DNA of 64,000 bases from Pelomonas sp. KK5. Lineage in GTDB: Bacteria; Pseudomonadota; Gammaproteobacteria; Burkholderiales; Burkholderiaceae_C. The notes under the pieces are model-generated. The model was given only the letters and a program-made list of their open reading frames with translations, had not been told where the DNA came from and ran no database searches. Of the stretch, positions 25,366-36,290 are shown piece after piece. Within the stretch, counting starts at the first letter, position 1, and the number at the start of each line of letters is the position of its first letter. The stretch is from assembly GCF_001984095.1 (NCBI RefSeq), contig NZ_LYVQ01000001.1, positions 1 through 64,000 of the forward strand, written 5' to 3'. A program made the position numbers and the translations under genes.

Positions 25366-28300
25366 ATGACCGATACCGCCGTTCTCGCCCAGTGGAACAC
25401 CGACGCGCGCAAGCTGCTGCTCAAGAGCAAGAAGGAAGGGCCGGAGGCGCTGGAGGCCAACTCCTCCGGCGTCGTCGCGCTGCTCAAGCTGATGGAGAAG
25501 GACGCGCCCAGCTTCACCGGCGTCTACCCCGGCTTCCGCGATCGCTACGAGGATCTCAGCGCCGTCTCGCGCGGCACGGTGCAGCGCGTCAATGCCAAGC
25601 GCCTCAGCAAGGAGGCCGGCAAGGCCGAGATCAAGATGGTCTCGGCCGACCTGTACCGGCTGCAGATGGAGATGCAGCTGGCCGTCGGCGCCGTCGATCC
25701 GAACGCCACGACGCAGGTGCGTGACCGCGTGCTGGCGGCCAAGCGCCACAAGCCGGTCTACGACAACAAGCGCGAGCGCATCCAGGCCGCCATCGACGAG
25801 CTGAAGCCGCTGCCCGGCACCAAGGCGCAACTGCTGCTGCTGCAGGGCCTGCTCAACACCGCCCGCGGCTTCGAGCCCGACTACGAGGAGGCCTACAAGC
25901 ACCTCGCGGGCCTGACGCGCACGCTGAAGGCCGGCCGCGAGGCCGCGCAGAAGATGGACAAGGGCGGCGACGACAAGCCGCTGCAGGCCATCCTGGTGAA
26001 GCTGCGCAAGGCCATCGCCGGTTACGAGCAGGTGGCCGGCATCGGCGATGCGATCGGCGTGGCGGCCGACCGCAAGCGCATCACCGACGAGCTGCTGCGC
26101 ATCGACACCGCCTCCGAGTCGCGCAAGGCGGCGGTGAGCGAGCAGGTGCGCAACGCGCTGGACCTGCGCGCCACCGAGCTGGCCGAGCGGGTGCGCGTGC
26201 TGGGTCTGGCCTCGACCGAGACGCAGCGCCTGTACGACGACCTCTCGCCGAAGATGACCAAGCTGAAGATCACCGCCACCGCGGCGCTCTTCGGCACGCT
26301 GCAGCAGCGCTACAACAACGCGGTGGCGCTGCTGGGCAGCCAGCAGTACGAGGCCGCCAGGCCGGTGCTGACCGCGCTCAAGACCGACATCGACCGCGAG
26401 TACAACGCGCTGGAGCTGGTGTACGCCGAATGGCTGGCCATGGACAAGAAGATCAGCGAGGGCGAGAAGCTGGTGGCCCAGCTGGCCGGCCTGCCGGACA
26501 ACGCCGCCACCGCCGCGGCGCGCGAGGTGGCCCGCCACCTGAACGTGCTGATCCCGATGGACATCCGCTCGACGCTGGTGCCCGCCCATCGCTTCGCCGA
26601 GCTGGTGGCGCTGGTGAAGGACCAGAAGGTGCTCGAGAACCTGCTGGCGCTGGCCAAGGCCCAGGGCGAGATCAAGGCCAAGAAGCCGGTCACCGCCGAA
26701 TTCGCCGGCCGCGAGGTGCTGCTGCGCGCCGAGCTGGCCAAGGCGGAGACGCCGCTGTTCCTGTCCAAGGGCGTGATCGAGTCCTCGCTGCTGTCGCTCA
26801 CCTCCGACGGCGGCCACGCGGCGCCGCTGCAGGCCGAGCTGGACCAGGTGATGGCGCAATGGCGCAAGGCCACCGCGGCGCTGGGCAACAAGGACCTGCC
26901 GATAGACCAGCGCGAGGCGATGCTGGGCGACGTCCGCGCCGAGGCGCTGCGCCTGGACGGCCTGCTGAAGACGCTGCACACCCGCATCACCAGGATCAAG
27001 AGCACGCCGGACGAGCTGAGCAGGAGCCGCGCCGACAAGGTCAAGGCGGACCGCCAGCCGGCCTTCGAGGAAGCGCGCAAGGCCACCAAGCTGGCCATCG
27101 ACTACCTGAAGGATTTCGGCGCGCCGCCGAGCGATCCGGTGATGTCGGCCTCGCCGACGATCGCCTCGCTGCGCGAGCAGTACGAGGCGATGGTGGCCAA
27201 CGGCGAGTTCGAGACGCCGCGCATGGTCAAGCTCAAGGGCGATGCCGACAACAAGCGCGGCTTCATGGAGAGGGCGCTGAACTCGCGCCGCCAGGAGGTC
27301 TCGCGCAAGGTGACGCTGCTGACCGGCCAGATCGACACGCTGCGCAAGGCCAACAAGGACAACGAGGCCTTCTTCAACGGCCTGGCCGACGAGCTGACCG
27401 GCATCAACGGCATGGCCTGCAGCACCGTGATCACGCTGATGAACGCCGGCATCCTGCAGCTGGACGCCTTCAAGCTGAAGATGGACGGCATCGTCGCCGA
27501 GTTCGGCAAGCCCGACGGCGCCAACTACAAGCGCATCAAGGAGCGCCAGGAGGCGCTGGCGAAGGCGCTGGAGGCCAAGGACCTCGCCGCCTTCCAGCCG
27601 CTGGCCCATGCCGCGCTGGAGACGGAGGTGAAGAAGGTGCTGCCGGGCAAGCTCAAGACCCTGTCGCCGGACGAGGGCGTGGCCGAGCTGACCCGCCTGG
27701 AAACCAGGCTGCGCGAGCTGACGGCGGCCGCCGCCGAGGCCAAGACCCGCTACGAGGGCCTGGGCGCCAAGGCCACCGAGGCGAAGCAGGCGCTGCAGGC
27801 GATCAAGACCGACGCGCCGGGGCTGTTCGCCAGCCTGAACGGCCGCATCGAGGCGGCCGAGAAGGCCGGCAAGGGCGATGCCAACAGCTCCGAGCTGGAG
27901 CTGCGGACGATCGCGCTGCTGATCGAGTCCGCCAAGAACGCGGACAAGCGCGACAAGATGGAAGCCACCGTCCAGAAGAACAAGCTGGCGGCGGCGCAGG
28001 ACAAGGTCGAGTTCGAGGCCGCGCTGGACGTGTTCGACAAGGGCCTGTCGCGCGAGGCCAAGGGCGTCTACGACGGCGTGGATTCCGGCGAGCGCAACGC
28101 CTCGCTGTACGGCCAGGTCGCCGAGCTGCGCAGCGCCGCCGCCAAGCAGGCCGAGGCCGGCGCCTACGCGCTGGCCAACGAGCAGCTGCGCCTGGCGCAG
28201 TCGGCGGCCCGCTCCTTCATCGAGAACCCCTTCTCGGTGGCGAGCACCTCGCGCAAGGCGCTGCTCAAGTGCAACGAGAGCTGGCAGAGCGCCGTCAGCG

Positions 28301-28665
28301 CCTACCTCAAGCAGGTGGGCGAGCTGAAGAAGGCGGTGGCCGACGCCTGCGCCGGCGACCCGGGCTACACGCCCGAGACGACCAAGAAGGCGCTGGACGT
28401 GCTGGAGCCGCTGGGCACGCTGTTCAATGCCGGCACCTTCGGGCAGGCGGCCGAGACGCTCAGCGTGAAGCCCGAGAACGTGGACCGCCAGGGCGACCGC
28501 CGTGAGCTGAAGGAGCACGCCATCGTGCAGCTGCGCCGCTACCTGGCGCTGCTCGACGAGCACCGCATCCTCAAGGCCGCGGCCGAGAACCCCTTTGCCC
28601 CGGTCGCCATCGGCCCGCTGCGCGTGGCGCTGAACGGGTATATGGGCGCGCTGCTGGCCAGCTGA
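25366..28665 (+). CDS. Cluster protein 2: giant all-helical protein, function unknown
   Basis: A 1099-residue, almost wholly helical, charged protein starting MTDTAVLAQWNTDARKLLLK, 33 bases after protein 1. No signal peptide, membrane span or catalytic motif is evident; the composition (Ala, Lys, Glu, Leu) suggests long helical bundles or coiled coils. Phrases such as ALFGTLQQRYNNAVALLGSQ and QYEAARPVLTAL resemble TPR-like helical pairs. Near the C-terminus, ENPFSVASTSRKALLKC and the final YLALLDEHRILKAAAENPF then APVAIGPLRVAL echo the last 50 residues of protein 1. The start has little Shine-Dalgarno sequence, so coupling to protein 1 is possible. Function cannot be assigned; a structural, scaffold or effector role is conceivable. 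Confidence 0.8.
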   Translation: MTDTAVLAQWNTDARKLLLKSKKEGPEALEANSSGVVALLKLMEKDAPSFTGVYPGFRDRYEDLSAVSRGTVQRVNAKRLSKEAGKAEIKMVSADLYRLQMEMQLAVGAVDPNATTQVRDRVLAAKRHKPVYDNKRERIQAAIDELKPLPGTKAQLLLLQGLLNTARGFEPDYEEAYKHLAGLTRTLKAGREAAQKMDKGGDDKPLQAILVKLRKAIAGYEQVAGIGDAIGVAADRKRITDELLRIDTASESRKAAVSEQVRNALDLRATELAERVRVLGLASTETQRLYDDLSPKMTKLKITATAALFGTLQQRYNNAVALLGSQQYEAARPVLTALKTDIDREYNALELVYAEWLAMDKKISEGEKLVAQLAGLPDNAATAAAREVARHLNVLIPMDIRSTLVPAHRFAELVALVKDQKVLENLLALAKAQGEIKAKKPVTAEFAGREVLLRAELAKAETPLFLSKGVIESSLLSLTSDGGHAAPLQAELDQVMAQWRKATAALGNKDLPIDQREAMLGDVRAEALRLDGLLKTLHTRITRIKSTPDELSRSRADKVKADRQPAFEEARKATKLAIDYLKDFGAPPSDPVMSASPTIASLREQYEAMVANGEFETPRMVKLKGDADNKRGFMERALNSRRQEVSRKVTLLTGQIDTLRKANKDNEAFFNGLADELTGINGMACSTVITLMNAGILQLDAFKLKMDGIVAEFGKPDGANYKRIKERQEALAKALEAKDLAAFQPLAHAALETEVKKVLPGKLKTLSPDEGVAELTRLETRLRELTAAAAEAKTRYEGLGAKATEAKQALQAIKTDAPGLFASLNGRIEAAEKAGKGDANSSELELRTIALLIESAKNADKRDKMEATVQKNKLAAAQDKVEFEAALDVFDKGLSREAKGVYDGVDSGERNASLYGQVAELRSAAAKQAEAGAYALANEQLRLAQSAARSFIENPFSVASTSRKALLKCNESWQSAVSAYLKQVGELKKAVADACAGDPGYTPETTKKALDVLEPLGTLFNAGTFGQAAETLSVKPENVDRQGDRRELKEHAIVQLRRYLALLDEHRILKAAAENPFAPVAIGPLRVALNGYMGALLAS

Positions 28666-28688
28666 ACCTCGCATAGAACAAGACAAGA

Positions 28689-31397
28689 ATGATGAACGAC
28701 CTGCAGAAGGACTGGCTGACCAAGCTCGACGCGGCGCTGGCGGCCCAGAAGAATCTCGACACCCGCCAGCAGCTCAAGCATGCGCTGGTGGCCAAGCTGG
28801 CCTCCGACCGCGAGGAACACAGCCAGCAGATCTTCGACGGCTCCGACCAGACCCTGGTCAACGAGAAGGGCGAGAAGCTCAAGGGCCTGGACTACGTCAA
28901 GCACCGCCAGGACAAGGAAGCCGACATCGACGACCAGGCCCTCGGCTACCGCCTGGCCGGCGTGGACGGCCAGATGGAGGAGTGGGATCCGAAGACCGGC
29001 ACCCAGGAGCAGTTCCAGAAGCAGCTGGCGGCGCAGCGCCGCGTCTCCCAGCTGGCGATGGAGATGGAACAGCAGATGGGCGACGAGCTGGACAAGGACG
29101 GCAACCTCGTCTACCCGACCGACAAGGACGGCCGGCGCACCTCGGACAAGCCGAACCAGGTGCCGCTGTTCGGCAAGGAGGAGATCGCCTCCGAGATCTA
29201 CGACCCGCTCAAGCGCCGCGGCCTGATCCCGGAGACCGCCATCCCCGACAAGTTCAGCCGCACCAAGGAGATGCTCAAGGGCAGCTTCGACGCCTACGGC
29301 GAGCGGGTCAAGCGCGACGAGAAGGGCACGGCCAAGCGCCTGTTCGACGAGAACTTCGGCCTGGCCAAGTCGATCGGCACCGGCCTCTTCACCGTGGGCA
29401 TGAGCGGCGCGCAGATCGAGGGCGCTCGGCTGGACAAGGACGGCTCGTCCAGCCACACCAGCTGGAGTCCGGCCGAGAACATCAAGACCATCCACAAGAA
29501 CCTGGCCGGCTCGCCGCTGGACATCGCCAACCAGCGCATGGCCTTCGCCGGCCAGGCGCTCACCTTCACCACCGACGTGGCCTACGAGGGCGGCAAGGAT
29601 GTCTACGAAAAGGTGACCGGCGGTGAAGAGACGCCGCCGCCCGGCCGCATCAAGCTGGCGCCGCAGCTGGCCCAGGGCATCGCCGGCGGCGCGGCCTCCG
29701 CGATCGGCGTGCCCTTCGCGGTGGCGGCGCTGGGCATGCAGGTGTCCTCGACCTTCGGCGCCGTGGTCGGCCGCAAGGCGATCGAGGCGCAGCTGAAGCT
29801 GGAAGCCATGGACGAGGCAGCGGTGCGCGCCATCGCCACGGAGCTGGGCCGGGCCTGCCGCGCGGCGCTGGTCAAGCTCGACCCGGAGACCGGCGACAGC
29901 CTGGCCAAGCTGAACGCCGCGGCCGACCGCATCGACACCGCGCTGCAGACGCAGCCGGCCGCCGACGCCGTGCTGAAGGCACTGGAGGAAGAGCGCTACG
30001 AGGCGGCAGTGGGCCTGTTCCAGGCGGCCGCCACGGCGGCGGTGACGGCGGGCGTGACGCCGGCCGTGCAGGCGCTGTTCGCCAGCGAGGCGGCGCGCAC
30101 CAGGGCCCAGGGCAAGGCGGCCGATGCGATGGAGGCCGAGTTCAACCGCGACGAGGAAGCCGAGGCCGTGCCCGACGAGCTGAAGGTCAAGCACAGGAAG
30201 GACAAGCCGGACCACGAGGCCGACTGGGTGCAGGGGTCCGGCGGCGTGTGGGTCTGCGCGGTCTGCCAGGCGGCGGCCAGCGACGACCCGGCCATCTTCG
30301 CCGGCATGCTGGAGCGCAAGATCGCCCGGCTGGAGGCCGACCAGAAACTGCTCAAGTGGGGTGCCACGCTGGTGGGCCTGGGCATCGACACGGCGGCCAA
30401 CTTCATCGCGCCGCTGGCCATCGTCGGCAGCGCGCTGAAGGTGGCTCGCAACCTCTACGAGGCCGGCAAGCGCACGGTCGATACGATCAACTTCGTGGAG
30501 AAGCGCGAGGGCCTTTACAACGCCGCCAGCGCCTTCTCGCCGGCGGTCTCGCAGTTCATCCACAACGGCCGGGTCCAGCAGGCCCACTACTACGCCAACG
30601 CGGCCTTCGAGGCGGCCAAGATGATCGGCGCGATCATGCAGGTGGCGGGCGTGGTGGCGGCGCCGGCGGGCGTGATCGTCTCGGCCTCGGCCGGCATCGC
30701 GCAGGCCGCGGAGGCGGTGGTCTACGAGGCCAACAAGCGCTATGACCTGGAGAAGGCCTGGAGCACCTACGAGGTGGCGCTGTCGCGCCCCGAGAACCGC
30801 CGCCTGGGCCTGATCGCCGTGCGCGAGAACCCGACGCTGGCCAAGTACGCGGTGGCCTGGGGCGCGCTGATCAAGAAGGACGCCCTGGTGCAGGACTTCA
30901 TGGGCGCCTGCGACATCACGCCCGAGGTGCTCAAGGACCCGGACGCCAACCTCGACAAGGTGGTCAAGTACCTGGAGGCGCGCATGCCGGACGACAACGT
31001 CGTCACCGGCCGCAAGATCGACGGCCCCGCGGCCGTCTGGGCGCCGGCCAAGATGGAGCTGACCGCGGCGAGCTGGATCACCATCAAGTCGCTGGGCGTC
31101 ACCAAGGGCGGCCTGGCCGACGAGGACACCCGCTCCTTCGAGAACGGGCTGATCGTGCTGGAGGAGGTCTACGTGGCCGCCAGCACCGAGGCCAAGGCCG
31201 TGCCGTCGACCTTGAGCGCGCAGAAGAAGGCCGACTGCCTGAAGGCCTGCGACGACGCCGGCAAGGCGCTGGTGCGCTATGTGCCGCGCCTGGCGGAGGA
31301 CCGCTCGTTCAGCGAGGAGATGTCCAAGGTCAAGCAGCGCTTCGAGGGGATGCTGACGGCGCGCAAGACCGAGGTCGGCAACTGGGTCGCCGCCTGA
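28689..31397 (+). CDS. Cluster protein 3: large protein with hydrophobic hairpins and CxxC, function unknown
   Basis: A 902-residue protein, 23 bases after protein 2. The first 300 residues are polar and helical, with three DKDG motifs (about 135-155 and 248) that resemble calcium-loop starts. Three Gly/Ala-rich hydrophobic regions follow: about 319-360 (QLAQGIAGGAASAIGVPFAV), 554-590 (WGATLVGLGIDTAANFIAPL) and 644-683 (IGAIMQVAGVVAAPAGVIVS). A VWVCAVCQ pair near 520 could bind zinc or form a disulfide. No N-terminal signal peptide is present. The Gly/Ala hairpins are of the kind found in pore-forming or membrane-inserting toxins and effectors, but no toxin domain is recognisable. The next gene, a GntR regulator, is convergent. 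Confidence 0.8.
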   Translation: MMNDLQKDWLTKLDAALAAQKNLDTRQQLKHALVAKLASDREEHSQQIFDGSDQTLVNEKGEKLKGLDYVKHRQDKEADIDDQALGYRLAGVDGQMEEWDPKTGTQEQFQKQLAAQRRVSQLAMEMEQQMGDELDKDGNLVYPTDKDGRRTSDKPNQVPLFGKEEIASEIYDPLKRRGLIPETAIPDKFSRTKEMLKGSFDAYGERVKRDEKGTAKRLFDENFGLAKSIGTGLFTVGMSGAQIEGARLDKDGSSSHTSWSPAENIKTIHKNLAGSPLDIANQRMAFAGQALTFTTDVAYEGGKDVYEKVTGGEETPPPGRIKLAPQLAQGIAGGAASAIGVPFAVAALGMQVSSTFGAVVGRKAIEAQLKLEAMDEAAVRAIATELGRACRAALVKLDPETGDSLAKLNAAADRIDTALQTQPAADAVLKALEEERYEAAVGLFQAAATAAVTAGVTPAVQALFASEAARTRAQGKAADAMEAEFNRDEEAEAVPDELKVKHRKDKPDHEADWVQGSGGVWVCAVCQAAASDDPAIFAGMLERKIARLEADQKLLKWGATLVGLGIDTAANFIAPLAIVGSALKVARNLYEAGKRTVDTINFVEKREGLYNAASAFSPAVSQFIHNGRVQQAHYYANAAFEAAKMIGAIMQVAGVVAAPAGVIVSASAGIAQAAEAVVYEANKRYDLEKAWSTYEVALSRPENRRLGLIAVRENPTLAKYAVAWGALIKKDALVQDFMGACDITPEVLKDPDANLDKVVKYLEARMPDDNVVTGRKIDGPAAVWAPAKMELTAASWITIKSLGVTKGGLADEDTRSFENGLIVLEEVYVAASTEAKAVPSTLSAQKKADCLKACDDAGKALVRYVPRLAEDRSFSEEMSKVKQRFEGMLTARKTEVGNWVAA

Positions 31398-31422
31398 GCG
31401 GCGGGTGATGCGGGCGGGGCCG

Positions 31423-32175
31423 CTATTCCAGCGACCCCAGCCCTGACTCTTCCAGCACCTCGCTGATGTCGATGCCGGTCTCCTTCAGCTGGACCAGCGT
31501 CGCCTGCTGGGCGCCCAGCGGGTCGCGGTTCAGCAGCGCGGTGAGGATGGCCTTGTGGCGGGGCAGCGAGAGCGCGTGGGTGTTGGCGTGCTTGCTGCTG
31601 AGCTTGATCGACTCGCGCAGCGCCAGGCTCAGCATATTGCCGATGTAGGCCAGCAGGTCGTTGCCGGTGGCCTCGGCGATGCGGCGGTGGAAGGCGAGGT
31701 CGGGCTCGAGGATCTCGTCGGCGGTGGTGGCCGCCTCCATGCCGTCGTAGGCTTCCTTGACGCTCGCCAGCGCCTCGTCGGTGGCGACCCGCGCGGCCAG
31801 CGCGGCGGCGGCCGGCTCGAACACGCGGCGCACCATCATCAGCGTGTTGACGAACTCCGCCTGCGGCTTGCTCTGGATCAGCCAGTAGAGGACGTCCGGG
31901 TCCAGCAGGTGCCAGTCGCTGCGCGGCCGCACGGTGGCGCCGGCGCGCTGGCGCGAGAGCACCAGGCCCTTGGCCACCAGCACCCGCACCGCTTCGCGCA
32001 GCACGGGCCTGCTCACCTCGTACTCGGTCAGCAGCGTGGCTTCGGCCGGCAACCGGTCACCGGGCTTGAACTCCTCGCCGGCCACGATGCGCATGCCCAG
32101 GTCATGCACGATGCGTGCATGCTGGCTCTTGCGTTCGGGGGGCTGGCGGTAGTCGCGGTGGCCGGTGTTGTTCAA
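31423..32175 (-). CDS. FadR-type GntR regulator of the sugar locus
   Basis: A 250-residue GntR-family repressor of the FadR subfamily. The winged helix is at about residues 18-85 (LGMRIVAGEEFKPGDRLPAE, EYEVSRPVLREAVRVLVAKG). The C-terminal FCD effector domain keeps likely metal ligands, Asp and His in EPDLAFHRRI and His in LPRHKAIL. Its place at the end of the leftward arm, after gguB, suggests that it controls the sugar operons with a sugar acid or its keto-deoxy product as inducer. Two sequences fitting the FadR-subfamily pattern TnGTnnnACnA lie at 39109-39119 and 36259-36269. DgoR of E. coli is a functional analogue; the actual ligand is not shown. Confidence 0.88.
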   Translation of the reverse strand: MNNTGHRDYRQPPERKSQHARIVHDLGMRIVAGEEFKPGDRLPAEATLLTEYEVSRPVLREAVRVLVAKGLVLSRQRAGATVRPRSDWHLLDPDVLYWLIQSKPQAEFVNTLMMVRRVFEPAAAALAARVATDEALASVKEAYDGMEAATTADEILEPDLAFHRRIAEATGNDLLAYIGNMLSLALRESIKLSSKHANTHALSLPRHKAILTALLNRDPLGAQQATLVQLKETGIDISEVLEESGLGSLE

Positions 32176-32202
32176 GTCAGGCGTCCAGTCCTAAGCAATG
32201 TT

Positions 32203-32312
32203 CGTTCGCCCTGAGGTATCGAAGCCTGTCCTGAGCTTGTCGAAGTGGGGCCCGTGCAAGACCCTCGCGCACGCCGCGCTCGGCACAGGGCTTCGATACC
32301 TCAGCCCGAACG
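32203..32312. repeat. Extragenic palindromic repeat family B, copy 1
   Basis: A long inverted repeat between gguB and the GntR gene. The arm at 32203-32226 (CGTTCGCCCTGAGG then TATCGAAGCC) pairs with 32289-32312. The middle holds CCTGAGCTTGTCGAAG. The same words occur in the palindrome at 41995-42045, so both belong to one repeat family. GTTTT follows shortly after the second arm. Confidence 0.75.
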
Positions 32313-32351
32313 GAGTTTTGGCGGGCGCAAGGGGCGCGTGACAGCATCACT

Positions 32352-33553
32352 TCAAGACTTGTTCTTGTTGTAGACGTCGAAGAAGACGGCGGCCAGAAGG
32401 ACGAGACCCTTGATGACCTGCTGGTAGTCGATGCCGATGCCCATGATGGACATGCCATTGTTCATCACGCCCATGATGAAGGCGCCGATCACCGCGCCCA
32501 TCACCTTGCCCACGCCGCCGGTGGCCGAGGCGCCGCCGATGAAGCAGGCGGCGATCACGTCCAGTTCGAAGCCGACGCCGGCCTTGGGCGTCGCGGTGTT
32601 CAGCCGCGCGGCGAACACCATGCCGGCCACCGCAGCCAGCACGCCCATGTTGACGAAGGTGTAGAAGCTCAGCCACTTGGTCTTCACGCCCGAGAGGCGC
32701 GCGGCCTTCTCGTTGCCGCCCAGCGCGTAGATGCGGCGGCCGATCGTGGTGCGGGTGGTGACGAAGTCGTAGAACAGCATCAAGAGCGTCATCACGACCA
32801 TCACGTTGGGCAGGCCCTTGTACTGCGACATCTTCCAGCACAGGGCGATGATCAGCGCGCTGAAGAACAGGTTCTTGCCGAAGAAGATCGCCGGCGGCTC
32901 GGTGTCCATGCCGTGGCGGAACTGGTTGGCCCGCTCGCGCAGCCGCGCGACGAAGAGCAGCACCGCGACGACCACGCCCACCAGCAGCGAGGTGGTGCGC
33001 AGGGTCTCGCCGGCCAGCGGGTCGGGGATGAAGCCGGAGCTGAGCAGCTGGAAGGTCGGGTCGAAGGGCCCGACCGACTGGCCCTGCAGCAGCGCCAGGT
33101 TGAGCCCGCGGAACACCAGCATGCCAGCCAGCGTGACGATGAAGGAGGGGATGCTGAAGAAGGCGACGAAGTAGCCCTGGATCGCGCCGATGACCGCGCC
33201 GGCCAGCAGGCACACCAGCACCGCCGGCACGAAGTGCCAGTTGTATTCGACCATCAGCACCGCGGCCAGCGCACCGATGAAGCCGACCAGCGAGCCGACC
33301 GAGAGGTCGATGTGGCCCGCCACGATCACCAGCAGCATGCCCAGCGCCATGATGACGATGTAGCTGTTCTGCAGGACCAGGTTGGTGAGGTTCAGCGGCT
33401 GCATCAGCGTGCCGTCGGTCATCCACCAGAAGAAGGCCATGATGACGACCAGCGACAGCAGCATGCCGTAGTCGCGCAGATTGCTCTTCAGGAAGCTGGC
33501 GGTGGAGGCCTTGGGCGCGGCGGCCGGGGACGATGGGGTGGGAACGGCAGCCA

Positions 33554-33557
<4 letters not shown>
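32352..33557 (-). CDS. gguB: Sugar ABC transporter permease GguB (MmsB-type)
   Basis: Membrane channel of the ChvE-GguAB importer for arabinose, galactose and other aldoses. I start at the ATG at 33557 ([11 protein letters not shown]), which overlaps the gguA stop; this gives 401 residues. About ten hydrophobic spans follow (for example [17 protein letters not shown] and [13 protein letters not shown]). The family signature is clear: [38 protein letters not shown] and [20 protein letters not shown]. The length is that of GguB-type rather than the shorter RbsC-type permeases. It is the third gene of the chvE-gguA-gguB set. Confidence 0.93.
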
Positions 33558-35089
<1,532 letters not shown>

Positions 35090-35115
35090 CGATAACTGCT
35101 CTCGAAAGGCAAGAA

Positions 35116-35145
35116 GGCGGGCGCAGCCCCACGGCCGCGCCCGCC
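35116..35145 (-). promoter_or_regulatory. Intercistronic hairpin between chvE and gguA
   Basis: A perfect 9-bp stem, GGCGGGCGC (35116-35124) and GCGCCCGCC (35137-35145), with a 12-base loop, between the chvE stop and the gguA start. On the transcribed strand it is followed by TTCTTG rather than a clean T run. It could protect upstream chvE mRNA or partly terminate transcription, giving more binding protein than ATPase. Confidence 0.6.
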
Positions 35146-35156
35146 CCAGGGGCCGA

Positions 35157-36236
35157 TTACTTGAACTGCTCTTCCTTGTAGTAGCCGCTGCCGATCAGCA
35201 CCGGCTTCCAGTTCTCCAGCGTCACGGCGACCGGCTTCAGCAGGTAGGACGGGACGACCTTCTTGCCATTGTCATAGGTCTTGGTGTCGTTGATCTCGGG
35301 CTGCTTGCCGGACAGGATCGCGTCGATCATGTTGGCCGTGACCTTGGCCAGCTCACGCGTGTCCTTGAAGATCGTCGAGTACTGCTCGTTGCGCAGCATG
35401 GACTTGACCGAGGCCACTTCCGCATCCTGGCCGGAGACGACCGGGAAGGGCTGCTTCGGCGTGCCGTAGCCCACGCCCTTGAGCGAGGACAGGATGCCGA
35501 TGGACAGGCCGTCGTACGGGCTCAGCACCGCGTCCACGCGGGCGTTGCCGTAGAAGGCGGACAGCAGGTTGTCCATGCGGGCCTGGGCGACGGCGCCGTC
35601 CCAGCGCAGCGTGCCGACCTTGTCCATGCCCATCTGCTTGGAGCGCACGACCAGCTTGCCGCTCTTGATGTACGGATCCAGCACCGACATCGCGCCGTTG
35701 TAGAAGAAGAAGGCGTTGTTGTCGTCGGGCGAGCCGCCGAACAGCTCGATGTTGAACGGGCCCTTGCCGGCCTTCAGGCCCAGCTTGTCGACGATGGTGC
35801 CGGCCTGCAGCACGCCGACCTGGAAGTTGTCGAAGGTGGTGTAGTAGTCGACGTTGGCCGAGCCGCGGATCAGGCGGTCATAGGCGATGACCTTGATGCC
35901 GGCGTCGTGGGCCTTCTGCAGCGCGTTGGACAGCGTGGTGCCGTCGATGGCCGCGATCACCAGCACCTTCACCTTCTGGGTGATCATGTTCTCGACCTGG
36001 GCGAGCTGGTTCGGGATGTCGTCGTCCGCGTACTGCAGCACGGCCTTGTAGCCCTTGCCCTGCAGGGTCTTGACCATGTTGTCGCCGTCGGCGATCCAGC
36101 GGGCCGAGGACTTGGTGGGCATGGACACGCCGATGGTGCCCTTTTCCTGCGCCTGGGCGGCGAAGGTGGCGCCGAACATCATGGCGATGCCGGCAGCAGC
36201 GGCGGTCAGAAGGGTCTTGCGTTTCGTCAGGTTCAC
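35157..36236 (-). CDS. chvE: Periplasmic sugar-binding protein ChvE
   Basis: Binds aldoses such as galactose, arabinose and glucose for the GguAB importer; in Agrobacterium ChvE also signals to VirA. The 359 residues start at a GTG at 36236 with AGGAGA just upstream and begin with a signal peptide ([20 protein letters not shown] then AAQA). Mature-protein motifs are typical of the family: [55 protein letters not shown] and [13 protein letters not shown] sequence fitting a FadR-type operator lies 23 bases upstream of the start, so chvE may have its own regulated promoter within the leftward arm. Confidence 0.94.
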   Translation of the reverse strand: MNLTKRKTLLTAAAAGIAMMFGATFAAQAQEKGTIGVSMPTKSSARWIADGDNMVKTLQGKGYKAVLQYADDDIPNQLAQVENMITQKVKVLVIAAIDGTTLSNALQKAHDAGIKVIAYDRLIRGSANVDYYTTFDNFQVGVLQAGTIVDKLGLKAGKGPFNIELFGGSPDDNNAFFFYNGAMSVLDPYIKSGKLVVRSKQMGMDKVGTLRWDGAVAQARMDNLLSAFYGNARVDAVLSPYDGLSIGILSSLKGVGYGTPKQPFPVVSGQDAEVASVKSMLRNEQYSTIFKDTRELAKVTANMIDAILSGKQPEINDTKTYDNGKKVVPSYLLKPVAVTLENWKPVLIGSGYYKEEQFK

Positions 36237-36258
36237 GGGTTGTCTCCTGGTTGGGGGA

Positions 36259-36269
36259 TTGTTGTACTA
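36259..36269 (-). promoter_or_regulatory. Candidate FadR-type operator upstream of chvE
   Basis: TTGTTGTACTA on the plus strand (TAGTACAACAA on the minus strand) fits the FadR-subfamily half-site pattern TnGTnnnACnA. It lies in the 54-base gap between the L-KDA dehydratase stop and chvE, 23 bases from the chvE start. The minus-strand form resembles the second candidate site, TAGTATGACCA. Confidence 0.45.
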
Positions 36270-36290
36270 CCGGATTTCTAACTGCCAGCT

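Noticed and set aside
23428-28686. A 1752-codon open frame on the minus strand opposite the three-gene cluster
   Set aside because: Its translation is rich in Q, H, R, L and G with no domain, as expected from the complement of GC-rich coding sequence. The plus-strand frames have good ribosome binding sites and sensible protein composition.
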